Made by a program: the position numbers and the translations under genes | The notes under the pieces: generated by a model | Databases searched by the model: none | Told to the model about the DNA's origin: nothing | Seen by the model: only the letters and a program-made list of their open reading frames with translations | DNA from: Ga0077536 sp035325705 | GTDB lineage: Bacteria > Pseudomonadota > Gammaproteobacteria > Ga0077536 | Reading direction: 5' to 3' | DNA: 64,000 nt | Assembly (NCBI GenBank): GCA_035325705.1 | Contig: DAOKZI010000001.1 | Span: 496,001-560,000 of the forward strand | In this document: positions 1 to 10,081 of the stretch, piece by piece | Position numbering within the stretch: position 1 is the stretch's first letter | Layout of the letters: every line of letters starts with the position of its first letter

Positions 1-1414
1 GGAAGGGGAAGAAGGCGTCGGAGGCCATGACCGAGCCTTTGACTTCGAGGCCTTCGTCGGCGGCCTTGATGCCGGCGATGCGCGCGGAGTAGACGCGGCT
101 CATCTGGCCGGCGCCGACGCCGATGGTGCGGCGCTCGCGGGCGTAGACGATCGCGTTCGATTTCACGCACTTCACGACCTTCCACGCGAACATCAGATCG
201 CGCAGTTCGGCCTCGCTCGGCGGCCGCACGGTGACGACCTTCAGATCGGCCGGTCCGATCGCGCAGCCGATGGCGTCGCGGTCCTGCACCAGCAGCCCGC
301 CGGTGACGCGCTTGTAGTCGAGCGCCGGTCGTTCCGGGCCGGGCGCGCCGACGACGAGCACGCGCACGTCCTTCTTGCGCCGGCACACGGCGAGCGCGTC
401 CTCGCTGACGCTCGGCGCGACGATCACTTCGACGAACTGGCGCGAGACGATGGCCTCAGCCGTGTCGGCGTCGAGCTCGCGATTGAAGGCGATGATGCCG
501 CCGAAGGCCGAGGTCGGATCGGTGCGATAGGCGTACTCGTAAGCCTCGCCGATGTTCGCCGCCTCGGCGACGCCGCAGGGGTTCGCGTGCTTGACGATGC
601 AGCATGCGGGCTCGGTGTAAGCGAGCACACACATCAAGGCCGCGTCGGTGTCCGCGATGTTGTTGTACGAGAGCGCCTTGCCGTGCAGTTGGCGGGCCGC
701 GGCGATCGATCCGGCCGGCGCGCCGGCCTCGGCATAGAAGGCCGCGGCCTGATGCGGATTCTCCCCGTAGCGCAAATCCTGCAGCTTCGTGAAACGCAGG
801 CGCACGGTGTCCGGGAAGCGCGGCGCATCGGCCCGCTGCGCCAGCAGATAGCTCGACACCGCGCGGTCGTAGTCCGCCGTGTGCGCATAGGCCTTGGCGG
901 CGAGGCTGAAGCAGGTCGCCTCGGTGAGCCCATCCTGCGCGGCCAGCTCGGCGAGGATCGCGGCATAGTCGGCGGGATCGACCAGCACCGCGACCTGCGC
1001 GTGATTCTTGGCCGCCGCGCGCAGCATCGCCGGGCCGCCGATGTCGATGTTCTCGATCGCGTCCGTCAGGCTGCAGTCCGGCTTCGCGATCGTCGCTTCG
1101 AAGGGATAGAGATTCACCGCCAGGAGATCGATCGGCACGATGCCGTGCTGCGCCATCACCGCATCGTCGATGCCGCGCCGGCCGAGCAGCCCGCCGTGGA
1201 TCTTCGGATGCAGCGTCTTGACGCGACCGTCCATGATCTCGGGAAAGCCCGTATGCGCAGACACGTCCGTGACGGCCAGCCCCGCGACGCGCAGCGCGGC
1301 CGCGGTGCCGCCCGTGGACAGCAGCTCGACGCCGCGCGCCGCGAGCGCGCGCGCGAAATCGACGAGACCGGTCTTGTCGGAAACGCTCAGCAGCGCGCGA
1401 CGGATGCGTATCAT
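1..1414 (-). CDS. purH: Bifunctional AICAR transformylase/IMP cyclohydrolase PurH (3' end cut by window edge)
   Basis: Catalyses the last two steps of de novo IMP synthesis: formylation of AICAR by 10-formyl-THF, then ring closure. Translation begins MIRIRRALLSVSD at an ATG at 1414. The N-terminal cyclohydrolase domain (about residues 1-190) has the STGGT and HPKIHGG motifs. The AICAR transformylase domain follows, with KHANPCGVA near residues 275-285 and ASDAFFPF at the visible end. About 471 residues are visible; the family has about 520-530, so some 50 C-terminal residues lie outside. It is the last gene of the dusB-fis-purH run, a common beta/gammaproteobacterial order. No frame breaks were seen. 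Confidence 0.97.
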   Translation of the reverse strand, partial: MIRIRRALLSVSDKTGLVDFARALAARGVELLSTGGTAAALRVAGLAVTDVSAHTGFPEIMDGRVKTLHPKIHGGLLGRRGIDDAVMAQHGIVPIDLLAVNLYPFEATIAKPDCSLTDAIENIDIGGPAMLRAAAKNHAQVAVLVDPADYAAILAELAAQDGLTEATCFSLAAKAYAHTADYDRAVSSYLLAQRADAPRFPDTVRLRFTKLQDLRYGENPHQAAAFYAEAGAPAGSIAAARQLHGKALSYNNIADTDAALMCVLAYTEPACCIVKHANPCGVAEAANIGEAYEYAYRTDPTSAFGGIIAFNRELDADTAEAIVSRQFVEVIVAPSVSEDALAVCRRKKDVRVLVVGAPGPERPALDYKRVTGGLLVQDRDAIGCAIGPADLKVVTVRPPSEAELRDLMFAWKVVKCVKSNAIVYARERRTIGVGAGQMSRVYSARIAGIKAADEGLEVKGSVMASDAFFPF

Positions 1415-1472
1415 CGGAAAGCGGGTCCTTCAGGCCGTGCGCCGCATGCGCGGCGCCGCGGCGTTGGCGCGA

Positions 1473-1766
1473 TCAATTGGCGATCCCGTGGCGCTCGAGC
1501 TTCTTGCGCAGGGTCGCACGATTCAGTCCCAGGTACTGGGCGGCCTTGGAAATATTGCCGCGCGTCCGGCGCAGCACTTCTTCGAGCAGCGGTCGCTCGA
1601 CCTCGCACAACACGAGATCGTAGAGATCGGTCGGCGTATGACCGTTCAGATCGGCGAAGTAGCGTTCCAGTGCCTGTTTCACGTGGAATGACAAGGGCTG
1701 ATATTCCGGTGCCCGCGTCTCGACGATCTGCTTGATTACAACATTGGCAACGGACTTACCCATCAT
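1473..1766 (-). CDS. fis: Fis-family DNA-binding regulator
   Basis: Small nucleoid-associated, DNA-bending protein of 97 residues, the usual Fis size. The C-terminal helix-turn-helix is clear (NISKAAQYLGLNRATLRKKL, about residues 72-91), preceded by the dimerising helices. Its ATG overlaps the dusB stop by four bases, so the two are probably translationally coupled as in the classical dusB-fis operon. purH follows 58 bases downstream. The start could be the first or second Met (MMGK). The identity is secure; targets cannot be read from the sequence. Confidence 0.95.
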   Translation of the reverse strand: MMGKSVANVVIKQIVETRAPEYQPLSFHVKQALERYFADLNGHTPTDLYDLVLCEVERPLLEEVLRRTRGNISKAAQYLGLNRATLRKKLERHGIAN

Positions 1767-2761
1767 GCTGCCTCTCCGTGTCGTAGCCCGAACCGGCTCT
1801 CGCGCAGTTCTTTATTGATGTAGTTGATTTGGGCCGGCGCCGAGTCCAGCGCGTTGAAGATCGCGCGGAACGCGGTGCCACGAGGGAACCATCGCTGGTA
1901 CCAGCCGGCGTGCTTGCGTGCAATTCGCAGGCCGAGTGCTTCTCCATGAAATTCGTGCAGGGCGCGAACGTGCTCGCGCAGCGTCTCGAGCGCCCCGACG
2001 GGCGTCGGCAAGGGCAAGACGCGACCGTCTTCGAGATAGGCGCGGATGCGCGCGAAGAGCCAGGGATCGCCCTGCGCGGCACGGCCGATCATCAGGCCGT
2101 CGGCGCCGGTGTGTTCCAGCACCTGCCGCGCTTTCTCGGGCGAGGTGATGTCGCCGTTGGCGATGACCGGAATGCGCACCGCGGCCTTCACCGCGGCGAT
2201 GGTGTCGTACTCGGCCGCACCCTGATACGCGCATTCGCGCGTGCGTCCATGCAGGGTCAGGGCGGCGATGCCGCAGTCTTCCGCGATGCGCGCGATGCGC
2301 AGCGCGTTGCGCTGCGCGCGCGACCAGCCCGTGCGCGTCTTCAAGGTGACGGGCACCTCGACCGCCGCGACCACGGCGCTCAAGATCTCGCGTACCAGCG
2401 CTTCGTCGCGCAAGAGCGCGGAGCCGGCGAGCCGATTGCACACTCGCTTGGCCGGACAGCCCATGTTGATGTCGACGATTTCCGCGCCCTGCGCCACGCT
2501 GTCGCGCGCGGCGGCGGCCATTTCGCCCGGCACGGCGCCCGCGATCTGCACGATGCGCGGCGCGTGTTCGCCGGTGAGATCGAGACGTTTGCGCGTCTGC
2601 GCGGTGACGCGCAGCAGCGGCTTGCTGCTCGTCATTTCGGAAGGCGCATAGTCTGCGCCGTGCGCGCGACACAGCGCGCGGAACACTCGATCGCTCACGC
2701 CCGCCATCGGTGCAAGCACCAGAGGACGGTCGAACGTATAGGGACCGAGTTGCATGGGCAT
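1763..2761 (-). CDS. dusB: tRNA-dihydrouridine synthase DusB
   Basis: FMN- and NADPH-dependent enzyme that reduces uridines in the tRNA D-loop. The 332-residue protein has the Dus TIM-barrel start (APMAGVSDRVFR, about residues 17-28), the NMGCPAKRV segment with the nearby catalytic-type cysteine in CNRLAGSAL, HGRTRE, and the FMN-phosphate motif GADGLMIGRAAQG. The length is normal. The start at MPMQLGPYTF gives a typical N-terminus. It is first in dusB-fis-purH and separated by 323 bases from the upstream operon, so its promoter should lie in that gap. Confidence 0.95.
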   Translation of the reverse strand: MPMQLGPYTFDRPLVLAPMAGVSDRVFRALCRAHGADYAPSEMTSSKPLLRVTAQTRKRLDLTGEHAPRIVQIAGAVPGEMAAAARDSVAQGAEIVDINMGCPAKRVCNRLAGSALLRDEALVREILSAVVAAVEVPVTLKTRTGWSRAQRNALRIARIAEDCGIAALTLHGRTRECAYQGAAEYDTIAAVKAAVRIPVIANGDITSPEKARQVLEHTGADGLMIGRAAQGDPWLFARIRAYLEDGRVLPLPTPVGALETLREHVRALHEFHGEALGLRIARKHAGWYQRWFPRGTAFRAIFNALDSAPAQINYINKELRESRFGLRHGEAA

Positions 2762-3084
2762 CGTGTTGTTCTTCTGTCTCTCTCAAAGCCACCGTGGTGC
2801 GATGCATGCCCGTGCCGCGTGCATGGCGCGCGGCGCGAAGAACAAGAGCTCAGGTGGAAACTTCCGGTAGTGACCCGTGGGCGCGAGTCTTGTTTTCTGT
2901 GCCAGGGTATCGACCAGACCGGAACCGGCGATCCCCCAATTCGGTGGAGATGATAGCCACAAACAAATGCGATCGGAAGCGGCGAGCGAGCGCGCTCGAA
3001 ATTTTTTTTCGACGGCCGTGTCACGTCGCGCGAATCACTGACGTGAGCGCTTGCGTTGTGTGCGCGATTGCGTTCCAGCGGTGC
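2762..3084. other. Intergenic stretch between the DUF3426 gene and dusB
   Basis: A 323-base gap without a convincing gene. Reading frames here are extensions of flanking shadows. A T8 run follows a short GC palindrome (about 2987-3009), but it points along the plus strand where no gene precedes it, so I do not call it a terminator. The dusB-fis-purH promoter is expected here; a TATCAT hexamer on the minus strand around 2950 is a weak -10 candidate with no good -35. Confidence 0.5.
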
Positions 3085-3969
3085 TCAGAGAAAGAGGAAT
3101 TCGAAGCTGTCCGCGCGATCGCCGACGCCGGCGATCTCGAGCACGATGTAGACGCGGCTGCCCGCGGGCATGCCGGCGTCGATGTCGATCGATCGATCGA
3201 GATATTCGCTGGGCGCGAAACGCCGCACGCCGACTGCGACGCCGCTGCTGTCGTAGACACCGAGCTGGATCACCGGAAACTTCGCGGCGTGCTTGCCGCG
3301 ATTCTGCAGCGTCGCATTGACGAGCAGCGTCTGCGCGTACTGCGGATGATCGCGCACGTCGCGCGCGACGAGCTCGATGTCGGCGACGCCGACCGGCTCT
3401 TCGAGCCGACAGCCGAGCCGCGCGCACAGCGCCATCGCATGCGGCCGAAGCTGCGGAAATCGCTCGAGCAGATCGCTGCGCCAGTGCCACGCGGCCTGCG
3501 CCGCGAGCCCCAGCATCAGCAGCAGCGCGAGAAGACTCCAGGCGAAGCGCCCGCGATTGCGCTCTTCGGCAGCGAGGCGCGCGAGATCTTCGCGCAGCAC
3601 GCTGGGCGCTTCGTCGAGCTCGACGTCGACGCCGAGCACCGGCGAAGTATCGGGCTCGACGAGCGCGATGCGCGGCATCGGCGGCTCGCTCTCCGCGATG
3701 ACGACGTCGTCGAGATTCGCGACGCCGACGCGCGGTCCCTCTTCATCGCGCGCGGCGCTCGCCGGCCCCTTCGCGACCGGCAGCGCCGGCGGCGGGATCT
3801 CGGGCATCGCCGCGGGCGGAACGGGCGCGCGCGCCAGCTCATCGACCAGATAATCGAGCGCATTGAATACGCGATCGCAGGCGCCGCATTCGACGAAGCC
3901 GCGCGCGCTCGCGAGATCTTTCGCATGCACGCGGAAGACGGTCTTGCAGTGCGGGCAGAGACTCAGCAT
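3085..3969 (-). CDS. Zinc-ribbon (MJ0042-type) and DUF3426 membrane protein
   Basis: Function unknown. I start it at the ATG at 3969 (MLSLCPHCKTVFRV) because the zinc ribbon then sits at the very N-terminus as in relatives, and the 21 extra codons upstream would overlap prmA. Visible parts: two CxxC pairs (CPHC and CGAC, about residues 5-35), an acidic/proline-rich linker, one transmembrane helix (about 142-161) and a C-terminal extracytoplasmic DUF3426-type domain (about 165-294). It lies directly downstream of prmA, a neighbourhood conserved in betaproteobacteria. The arrangement suggests a membrane-anchored protein with a cytosolic metal-binding knuckle. Confidence 0.85.
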   Translation of the reverse strand: MLSLCPHCKTVFRVHAKDLASARGFVECGACDRVFNALDYLVDELARAPVPPAAMPEIPPPALPVAKGPASAARDEEGPRVGVANLDDVVIAESEPPMPRIALVEPDTSPVLGVDVELDEAPSVLREDLARLAAEERNRGRFAWSLLALLLMLGLAAQAAWHWRSDLLERFPQLRPHAMALCARLGCRLEEPVGVADIELVARDVRDHPQYAQTLLVNATLQNRGKHAAKFPVIQLGVYDSSGVAVGVRRFAPSEYLDRSIDIDAGMPAGSRVYIVLEIAGVGDRADSFEFLFL

Positions 3970-3998
3970 CGCGGCTATATCGAGTGAAGGACCCGACT

Positions 3999-4882
3999 CT
4001 ATGCGCGCTTGCGGCCGGAAAGAAAGGCCCATTCGCCGCGCAGTACGGGCGGGTCCATCTTAAACCGCGCCGCGTAGACCGTCATGGCGAGCTCGATCTG
4101 ATCCGCGAGCAGACCGGATAGACCGAGACGTCCCCCCGACACGAGGCGCGCATCGAATTCTGGCGCGAGCGCGATCAGCGGCTTGAGCAGGATGTTGGCG
4201 ACGAGTACCTCGAAGCGTTCGGCCCCGAGCGCCGACGGCAGCAGGAACGGAATATCGGCGCACATGTTCAGTGCGGCGTTCTCGCGCGCGACGAGCAGGG
4301 CCTGGGGATCGATGTCGACGCCGACGATGCGCGTCGCGCCGTGACGCTCTGCGGCAATCGCGAGGATGCCCGAGCCGCAGCCGTAGTCGAGCACGGATTT
4401 GCCGGCGAGCGCGAGCTCGCTTCCCAGCCAATCCAGGCACAGGCCCGTGGTTGGATGCGTGCCGGTGCCGAAGGCCATGCCCGGATCGAGCCGGACGATC
4501 CGCGTCGCGCCGGCCGGGATCGCGTGCCAGGTCGGCACCACCCAGAGCTCGCCCGCGAAGCGCAGCGGCGAGAATTGCTCGCGCCAGCGCGCCTGCCAAT
4601 CTTCGTCGGCGAAGAGCTCGCGGCGCGCGCCGGCGACTGCGAAGCCGGCCGCCGCGAGCTGCGCGAGCACGGCATCGACGTCGGTGTCCGCGGCAAAGAG
4701 GCCTTCGACCCGGCAGTTCGGCCACAGGCGAATGTCCGCATACTGCGGTTCGGCGTAGCGCGGCGCGCTGTCGTCCAGCGCTTCGACCGCGACCGCGAGC
4801 GCGCCCGCTTCCTCCAAGGCTCGTTCCAGCGCCGGGACCGCGAGCTCGGTGGCCGGCAGCGCGAGCTTGATCCAGGCGTCGC

Positions 4883-4886
<4 letters not shown>
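3999..4886 (-). CDS. prmA: Ribosomal protein L11 methyltransferase
   Basis: SAM-dependent enzyme that methylates ribosomal protein L11. The 295 residues match the family length. The N-terminal substrate-recognition part is followed by the Rossmann methyltransferase domain with motif I VLDYGCGSGIL (about residues 160-170), GVDIDPQAL, and the NILLKPL segment corresponding to the NxL(A)xPL motif of this family. MAFGTGTHPTT is also diagnostic. It overlaps the accC stop by four bases and so belongs to the accB-accC transcription unit. Confidence 0.96.
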
Positions 4887-6226
<1,340 letters not shown>

Positions 6227-6238
6227 CGGCGTGCCCCG

Positions 6239-6694
6239 TCAGTTGATGATGAACAGCGGCTGTTCGAATTCGACGGGCTGGCCGTTGTCCGCGAGGACGG
6301 CGACCACCGTGCCGGCGCGATCGGCCTCGATCGGGTTCATGATCTTCATCGCCTCGATGATGCACAGCGGATCGCCGATCTTCACGCTCTGGCCGAGCTT
6401 GACGAAGGGCGGCGAGTCGGGCGAGGGCGCGGTGTAGAAGGTGCCGACCATCGGCGAGGCGACGACGTGGCCGTCGGGCTTGGCCGCGGCCGGGGGAGCC
6501 GGGGGAGCCGGCGCCGCCGCGGCCGCGGCGGGCACCACGCTCGGCGCGACCTGGAAGGCCTGCACGGCCGGCATCGGCATGCCGCTCATCAGGCGGCTGA
6601 TCCGCACGGACTCCTCACCTTCCTTTATTTCGATCTCGGCGATGCCGGATTCTTCCAGCAGTTCGATCAGTTTTTTGACTTTACGGATGTCCAT
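6239..6694 (-). CDS. accB: Biotin carboxyl carrier protein of acetyl-CoA carboxylase
   Basis: Carries biotin between AccC and the carboxyltransferase. The 151-residue protein has an N-terminal AccC-interacting helix region, a flexible Ala/Pro linker (about residues 50-75), and a C-terminal biotinyl domain with the thumb segment and the acceptor Lys117 in EAMKIMN; the more usual form is EAMKMMN. The preceding gene aroQ ends 39 bases upstream, so aroQ-accB-accC-prmA probably form one unit. Biotin for this subunit could come from the bioBFCD operon in the same window. Confidence 0.97.
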   Translation of the reverse strand: MDIRKVKKLIELLEESGIAEIEIKEGEESVRISRLMSGMPMPAVQAFQVAPSVVPAAAAAAPAPPAPPAAAKPDGHVVASPMVGTFYTAPSPDSPPFVKLGQSVKIGDPLCIIEAMKIMNPIEADRAGTVVAVLADNGQPVEFEQPLFIIN

Positions 6695-6733
6695 GCGAGC
6701 TCCGGCGAAAGATGGCCTGAGCGCAGCGGCGCG

Positions 6734-7174
6734 TCAGGACGCGAGCGCGGCGTGCGCGGCACTGATGGCGAATTCGTAGCCCTGGGCGCCGAGGCCGGTG
6801 ATCACGCCGCGCGCGATGTCAGACAGATAAGAGTGCTGACGGAACGGCTCGCGCGCGTGCACGTTCGACAGGTGCACCTCGATGAACGGGATCGCGACGC
6901 CGAGCAGGGCGTCGCGCAAGGCGATGCTGGTGTGCGTATAGGCACCGGGATTGATCACGATGAACTCGACGCCGGCCGGCTTCGCGGCGTGGATGCGCTC
7001 GATCAGCGCATGTTCGGCATTGCTCTGGAAGCATTCGAGCGTGTGACCCAGCGCTTGCGCATGGGCAGTGGCGCGCGCTTCGATGTCCGCCAGCGTCGCG
7101 CGGCCGTACCGCTCCGGCTCGCGGCTGCCGAGCAGGTTCAAGTTCGGTCCGTTCAAGAGCAGGATGGACGCCAT
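6734..7174 (-). CDS. aroQ: 3-dehydroquinate dehydratase, type II
   Basis: Third step of the shikimate pathway. The protein is short (146 residues) as expected for the dodecameric type II enzyme. Motifs: LNGPNLNLLGSREP at the start with the catalytic-type Tyr23 in ERYG, NPGAYTHTS, and EVHLSNVHAREPFR containing the active-site His. It heads the aroQ-accB-accC-prmA series; a 180-base gap separates it from the thioredoxin-like gene upstream, so the promoter may lie there. Confidence 0.97.
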   Translation of the reverse strand: MASILLLNGPNLNLLGSREPERYGRATLADIEARATAHAQALGHTLECFQSNAEHALIERIHAAKPAGVEFIVINPGAYTHTSIALRDALLGVAIPFIEVHLSNVHAREPFRQHSYLSDIARGVITGLGAQGYEFAISAAHAALAS

Positions 7175-7354
7175 TCGCTGCGGTTTCCCGATATTGAGCC
7201 ATGTTGGCAGTGCTGCCGGGTCGGCGATACGCCGCCGCAGTCGGTGCTCGACGCGGCGCGGACGTTAGCACAGTGAGGCGGGTGGTGCGAGCCAGATCGC
7301 AGCAGTTGCGGCGACGTTCGCCGCTGCTCGACGCCAGTCCCGCGTTGCGCGAGC

Positions 7355-7894
7355 TCAGGAAGCGGGGCGGTCCAGCAGCCCGCTGATGATGCGTTCGGCC
7401 TCGGCTTCGGGCCATTCGCCCTGGTGGGTGTGGCGCACGGCGCCGTCGCGATCGACGACGACGGTGAAGGGCAGCGCCCCGATCGTATTGCCCAGGCGCA
7501 GCATGTAGCGCGCGACGTCGTCTTCGCCGGCCAGGATCGGGAAATCGATGCCGTGTTCCTGCACGAACTTCGCGACGTCCTCGCGCGTGTCGAGCGCGAT
7601 GCCGACGAACTGCAGGCCGCGTTCGCCGTAGCGGCGCTGCAGGCGCACGAAGGCCGGCATCTCCTTCAGGCAGGGCGGGCACCAGGTCGCCCAGAAGTTG
7701 AGCACGACGAGCTTGCCTCGCCATTCGTCGAGCCGGCGCGGCGTCCCGTTCAGATCCGCGACGCTCGCGTCCAGCACCGAGCTCACGGCGCCGGCGGGCC
7801 GGGACGCCGCGCCGCGATGCTGCAGCCAGTAGCCGGCGCCGGCCGCGACGGCGCCGAGCGCGACGACGAGGGCGAGTTGGGCGACGCGCTTCAT
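7355..7894 (-). CDS. TlpA-family thiol-disulfide oxidoreductase
   Basis: Periplasmic membrane-anchored thioredoxin-like protein (179 residues). I chose the ATG at 7894 (MKRVAQLALVV) because it overlaps the dsbD stop by four bases and gives a clean N-terminal membrane anchor (about residues 5-24); the longer open frame upstream runs antisense-like inside dsbD. The thioredoxin fold carries WATWCPPC with Cys72 and Cys75 and a cis-Pro loop GALPFTVV. Its position directly after dsbD suggests DsbD keeps it reduced, perhaps for cytochrome c maturation; that role is inferred. Confidence 0.92.
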   Translation of the reverse strand: MKRVAQLALVVALGAVAAGAGYWLQHRGAASRPAGAVSSVLDASVADLNGTPRRLDEWRGKLVVLNFWATWCPPCLKEMPAFVRLQRRYGERGLQFVGIALDTREDVAKFVQEHGIDFPILAGEDDVARYMLRLGNTIGALPFTVVVDRDGAVRHTHQGEWPEAEAERIISGLLDRPAS

Positions 7895-9723
7895 TCGCCG
7901 TAGGCGCGACGCAGGCGGGCGAGGAAGTCCCGCGGACCGGCATAGCCGATCAGGCGGTGCGGGCGGAGCTCGCGGCCGGCCTCGTCGAAAAGCAGCACGG
8001 CCGGCGGGCCGAACAGCTCGAAGCGCGCGAGCAGGGCCCGATCGGCGGCATCGTCGGCCGTGACGTCGGCGCGCAGCAGCGCGAAGGAGGTCAGCGCCGC
8101 GCGCACTCCGGGATCGGCGAAGGTATTGCGTTCGAGGTGTTTGCACTCGATGCACCAGTCCGCATAGAAGTCGAGCAGCACGGGCTTGCCGGCCGCCTCG
8201 GCGCCCGCGAGCGCCTGCTCGAAGCCCGGGACGCCTTTGACGGGGGTGAACGCTCGCTCACCGCCGACTGGCCGCGTCTCGGATGACGCGGTCAAGGGCG
8301 CCAGCGGCCGGAAGACGTCGTCCGCGCCCGCGGCCGCGCCGACGATCAGCACCGCCCCATAGCACAGAAAGGCGAGGCCGAAGCTCTTCCACAGCCGCTG
8401 CCAGCCCGTTGCTGCCTCGTGCAGCGGTTCGAGGGCGCCGAGGAACATGGCCGAGCCGATCAGCAGCATCGCCCACAGCGCGAGCGTCAGCGGCGGCGGC
8501 AGCAGCCGCGACAGGAACCAGATCGCCATGCCTAGCGAGACCACGCCGAACGCATATTTGATCCGTTCCAGCCACTGGCCGGCGCGGGGCAGCAAGCGCC
8601 CGGCCGAAGCGCCGACGACCAGCAGCGGCACGCCCATGCCGAGCCCCAGCGCGAACAGCGCCAGCCCCCCGGTCACCGGATCGCCCTGGCGCGTGAGGTA
8701 GATCAGCGCACCGGCGAGCGGCGGCGCGACGCAGGGACCGACGATCAGCGCCGACAGGCCGCCCATCAGCGCGACCCCGGGCAGACTGCCGCCGTGTCCG
8801 ACCCGGCTGCTGCGCTCGAGCCGCGTCTGCCACGCCGGCGGGAGCTGCAGCGCAAAGAAACCGAACATCGACAGCGCCAGTACGACGAACAGCGCCGCGG
8901 TCCCGATCAGCACGGCCGGGTGCTGAAAGGCCGCCTGCAGATTGCGGCCGAAGAGGCCGGCCGCGAGGCCGGCGACGGCATAGGTGCCCGCCATCGCCAG
9001 CACATAGACGGCCGACAGCACGAAGCCGCGCAGGCTGCCGATGCGCTCGCGGCTGCCGACGATGATGCCGGAGAGGATCGGGATCATCGGGAACACGCAG
9101 GGCGTCAGCGCGAGCAGCAGGCCGAAGCCGAGGAAAGACGCCACGATGCCGGCGAGGCCGCTGCCGGCGAGATCGGCGGCGATGGTGTCGGCTTCCGAGC
9201 GTTCGCTGGCCGCGGCGGCGGATGCCGCGGGACGTGCCGGCAGCGCCGCCGCGAGGCCGGCGGCCGCCGGCGGCACCAGCGACAGCGTTTTCTTGATCGG
9301 CGGATAGCAGATCCCGTCCTCCGCGCAGCCCTGCCAGCTCACCCGAATCTCGGTCGGCCCGGCGGCGTAGTCGACCGGCGCAACGAAGGCAATGTCCTCG
9401 CGGTAGATCTGGACCGGCCCGAACTCCGGATCGTCCTTGGTTTCGCCCGGCGGCAGGCTCGGCAGCGCGACCGCGCTGCCCGGCGTCAGCGCCTCGAGCT
9501 TGAACTTGTCGCGATAGAGGTAGTAGTCGGGTGCGATGCGCCAGTGCAGGGCGAGCCGGCCGTCGGCGCCGACGTCGTGGTCGAAGACGAAGGCCTGGTC
9601 GGGCGGCAGGAATTCGCGCCGCGGCTCGCTGCCGCCGTCGAGCGCATCGAGCAGCCCCGCGGCGGCGAGGCCCGGCGCCAGCGCGACGGTGAGGACGACT
9701 AGACGAGCGAGCGATGCAGCCAT
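7891..9723 (-). CDS. dsbD: Thiol:disulfide interchange protein DsbD
   Basis: Inner-membrane reductant conduit moving electrons from cytosolic thioredoxin to periplasmic thiol proteins. The 610 residues comprise a signal peptide (1-22), an N-terminal periplasmic domain with Cys133/Cys139 (GCAEDGIC), a multi-helix membrane domain with the paired cysteines in LTPCVFPM (Cys209) and VGPCVAPP (Cys331), and a C-terminal thioredoxin domain with WCIEC (Cys524/Cys527). All three cysteine pairs are present. It overlaps cutA upstream by 25 bases and the TlpA-like gene downstream by four. Confidence 0.97.
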   Translation of the reverse strand: MAASLARLVVLTVALAPGLAAAGLLDALDGGSEPRREFLPPDQAFVFDHDVGADGRLALHWRIAPDYYLYRDKFKLEALTPGSAVALPSLPPGETKDDPEFGPVQIYREDIAFVAPVDYAAGPTEIRVSWQGCAEDGICYPPIKKTLSLVPPAAAGLAAALPARPAASAAAASERSEADTIAADLAGSGLAGIVASFLGFGLLLALTPCVFPMIPILSGIIVGSRERIGSLRGFVLSAVYVLAMAGTYAVAGLAAGLFGRNLQAAFQHPAVLIGTAALFVVLALSMFGFFALQLPPAWQTRLERSSRVGHGGSLPGVALMGGLSALIVGPCVAPPLAGALIYLTRQGDPVTGGLALFALGLGMGVPLLVVGASAGRLLPRAGQWLERIKYAFGVVSLGMAIWFLSRLLPPPLTLALWAMLLIGSAMFLGALEPLHEAATGWQRLWKSFGLAFLCYGAVLIVGAAAGADDVFRPLAPLTASSETRPVGGERAFTPVKGVPGFEQALAGAEAAGKPVLLDFYADWCIECKHLERNTFADPGVRAALTSFALLRADVTADDAADRALLARFELFGPPAVLLFDEAGRELRPHRLIGYAGPRDFLARLRRAYGE

Positions 9724-10016
9724 TCGAGGTAGGGTCGTGAGCCGGTGGCGAGAGGGACCGCGATCAGCTCCGGGAGTTCATAGGGATGCTCGCGCTGCAG
9801 CCACTCCTCGAGCGCGGGATAGTGGGCGACGTCAGTCTTGATCAAGAGCAGCACTTCGGCGTCGGTCTGCACTTCTCCCTGCCAGCGGTAGACCGAAGTC
9901 ACGCCCGGCACGCGGTTGACGCAGGCCGCGAGCTGCGCCGTGACCAGGCCCTCGGCGAGCCGCTGCGCGACCGCGTCGTCGGGACAGGTGCAGTAACAGA
10001 GGAGGGCGTCGCTCAT
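9699..10016 (-). CDS. cutA: CutA-type divalent-cation tolerance protein
   Basis: Small trimeric protein of unclear molecular role, linked to metal tolerance. The 105 residues starting MSDALLCYCTCPDD match the family: AACVNRVPGVTSVYRWQGE in the middle and HPYELPE(L) near the C-terminus. The start at 10016 gives the usual length. It overlaps the dsbD start by 25 bases, a gene pairing seen in many betaproteobacteria, so it is probably the first gene of a cutA-dsbD-tlpA unit. Confidence 0.94.
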   Translation of the reverse strand: MSDALLCYCTCPDDAVAQRLAEGLVTAQLAACVNRVPGVTSVYRWQGEVQTDAEVLLLIKTDVAHYPALEEWLQREHPYELPELIAVPLATGSRPYLEWLHRSLV

Positions 10017-10081
10017 GCGGCTTGCTCGGCGGGTGGCAAGAGGCATTGTACGCGCGCCGCTGCGGCGCGGGCCACGCCGCC

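Noticed and set aside
2981..3010. Intrinsic terminator after the DUF3426 gene
   Set aside because: The palindrome CGAGCGCGCTCG has no loop and the T8 run is on the plus strand, which is the wrong orientation for the gene to be terminated.
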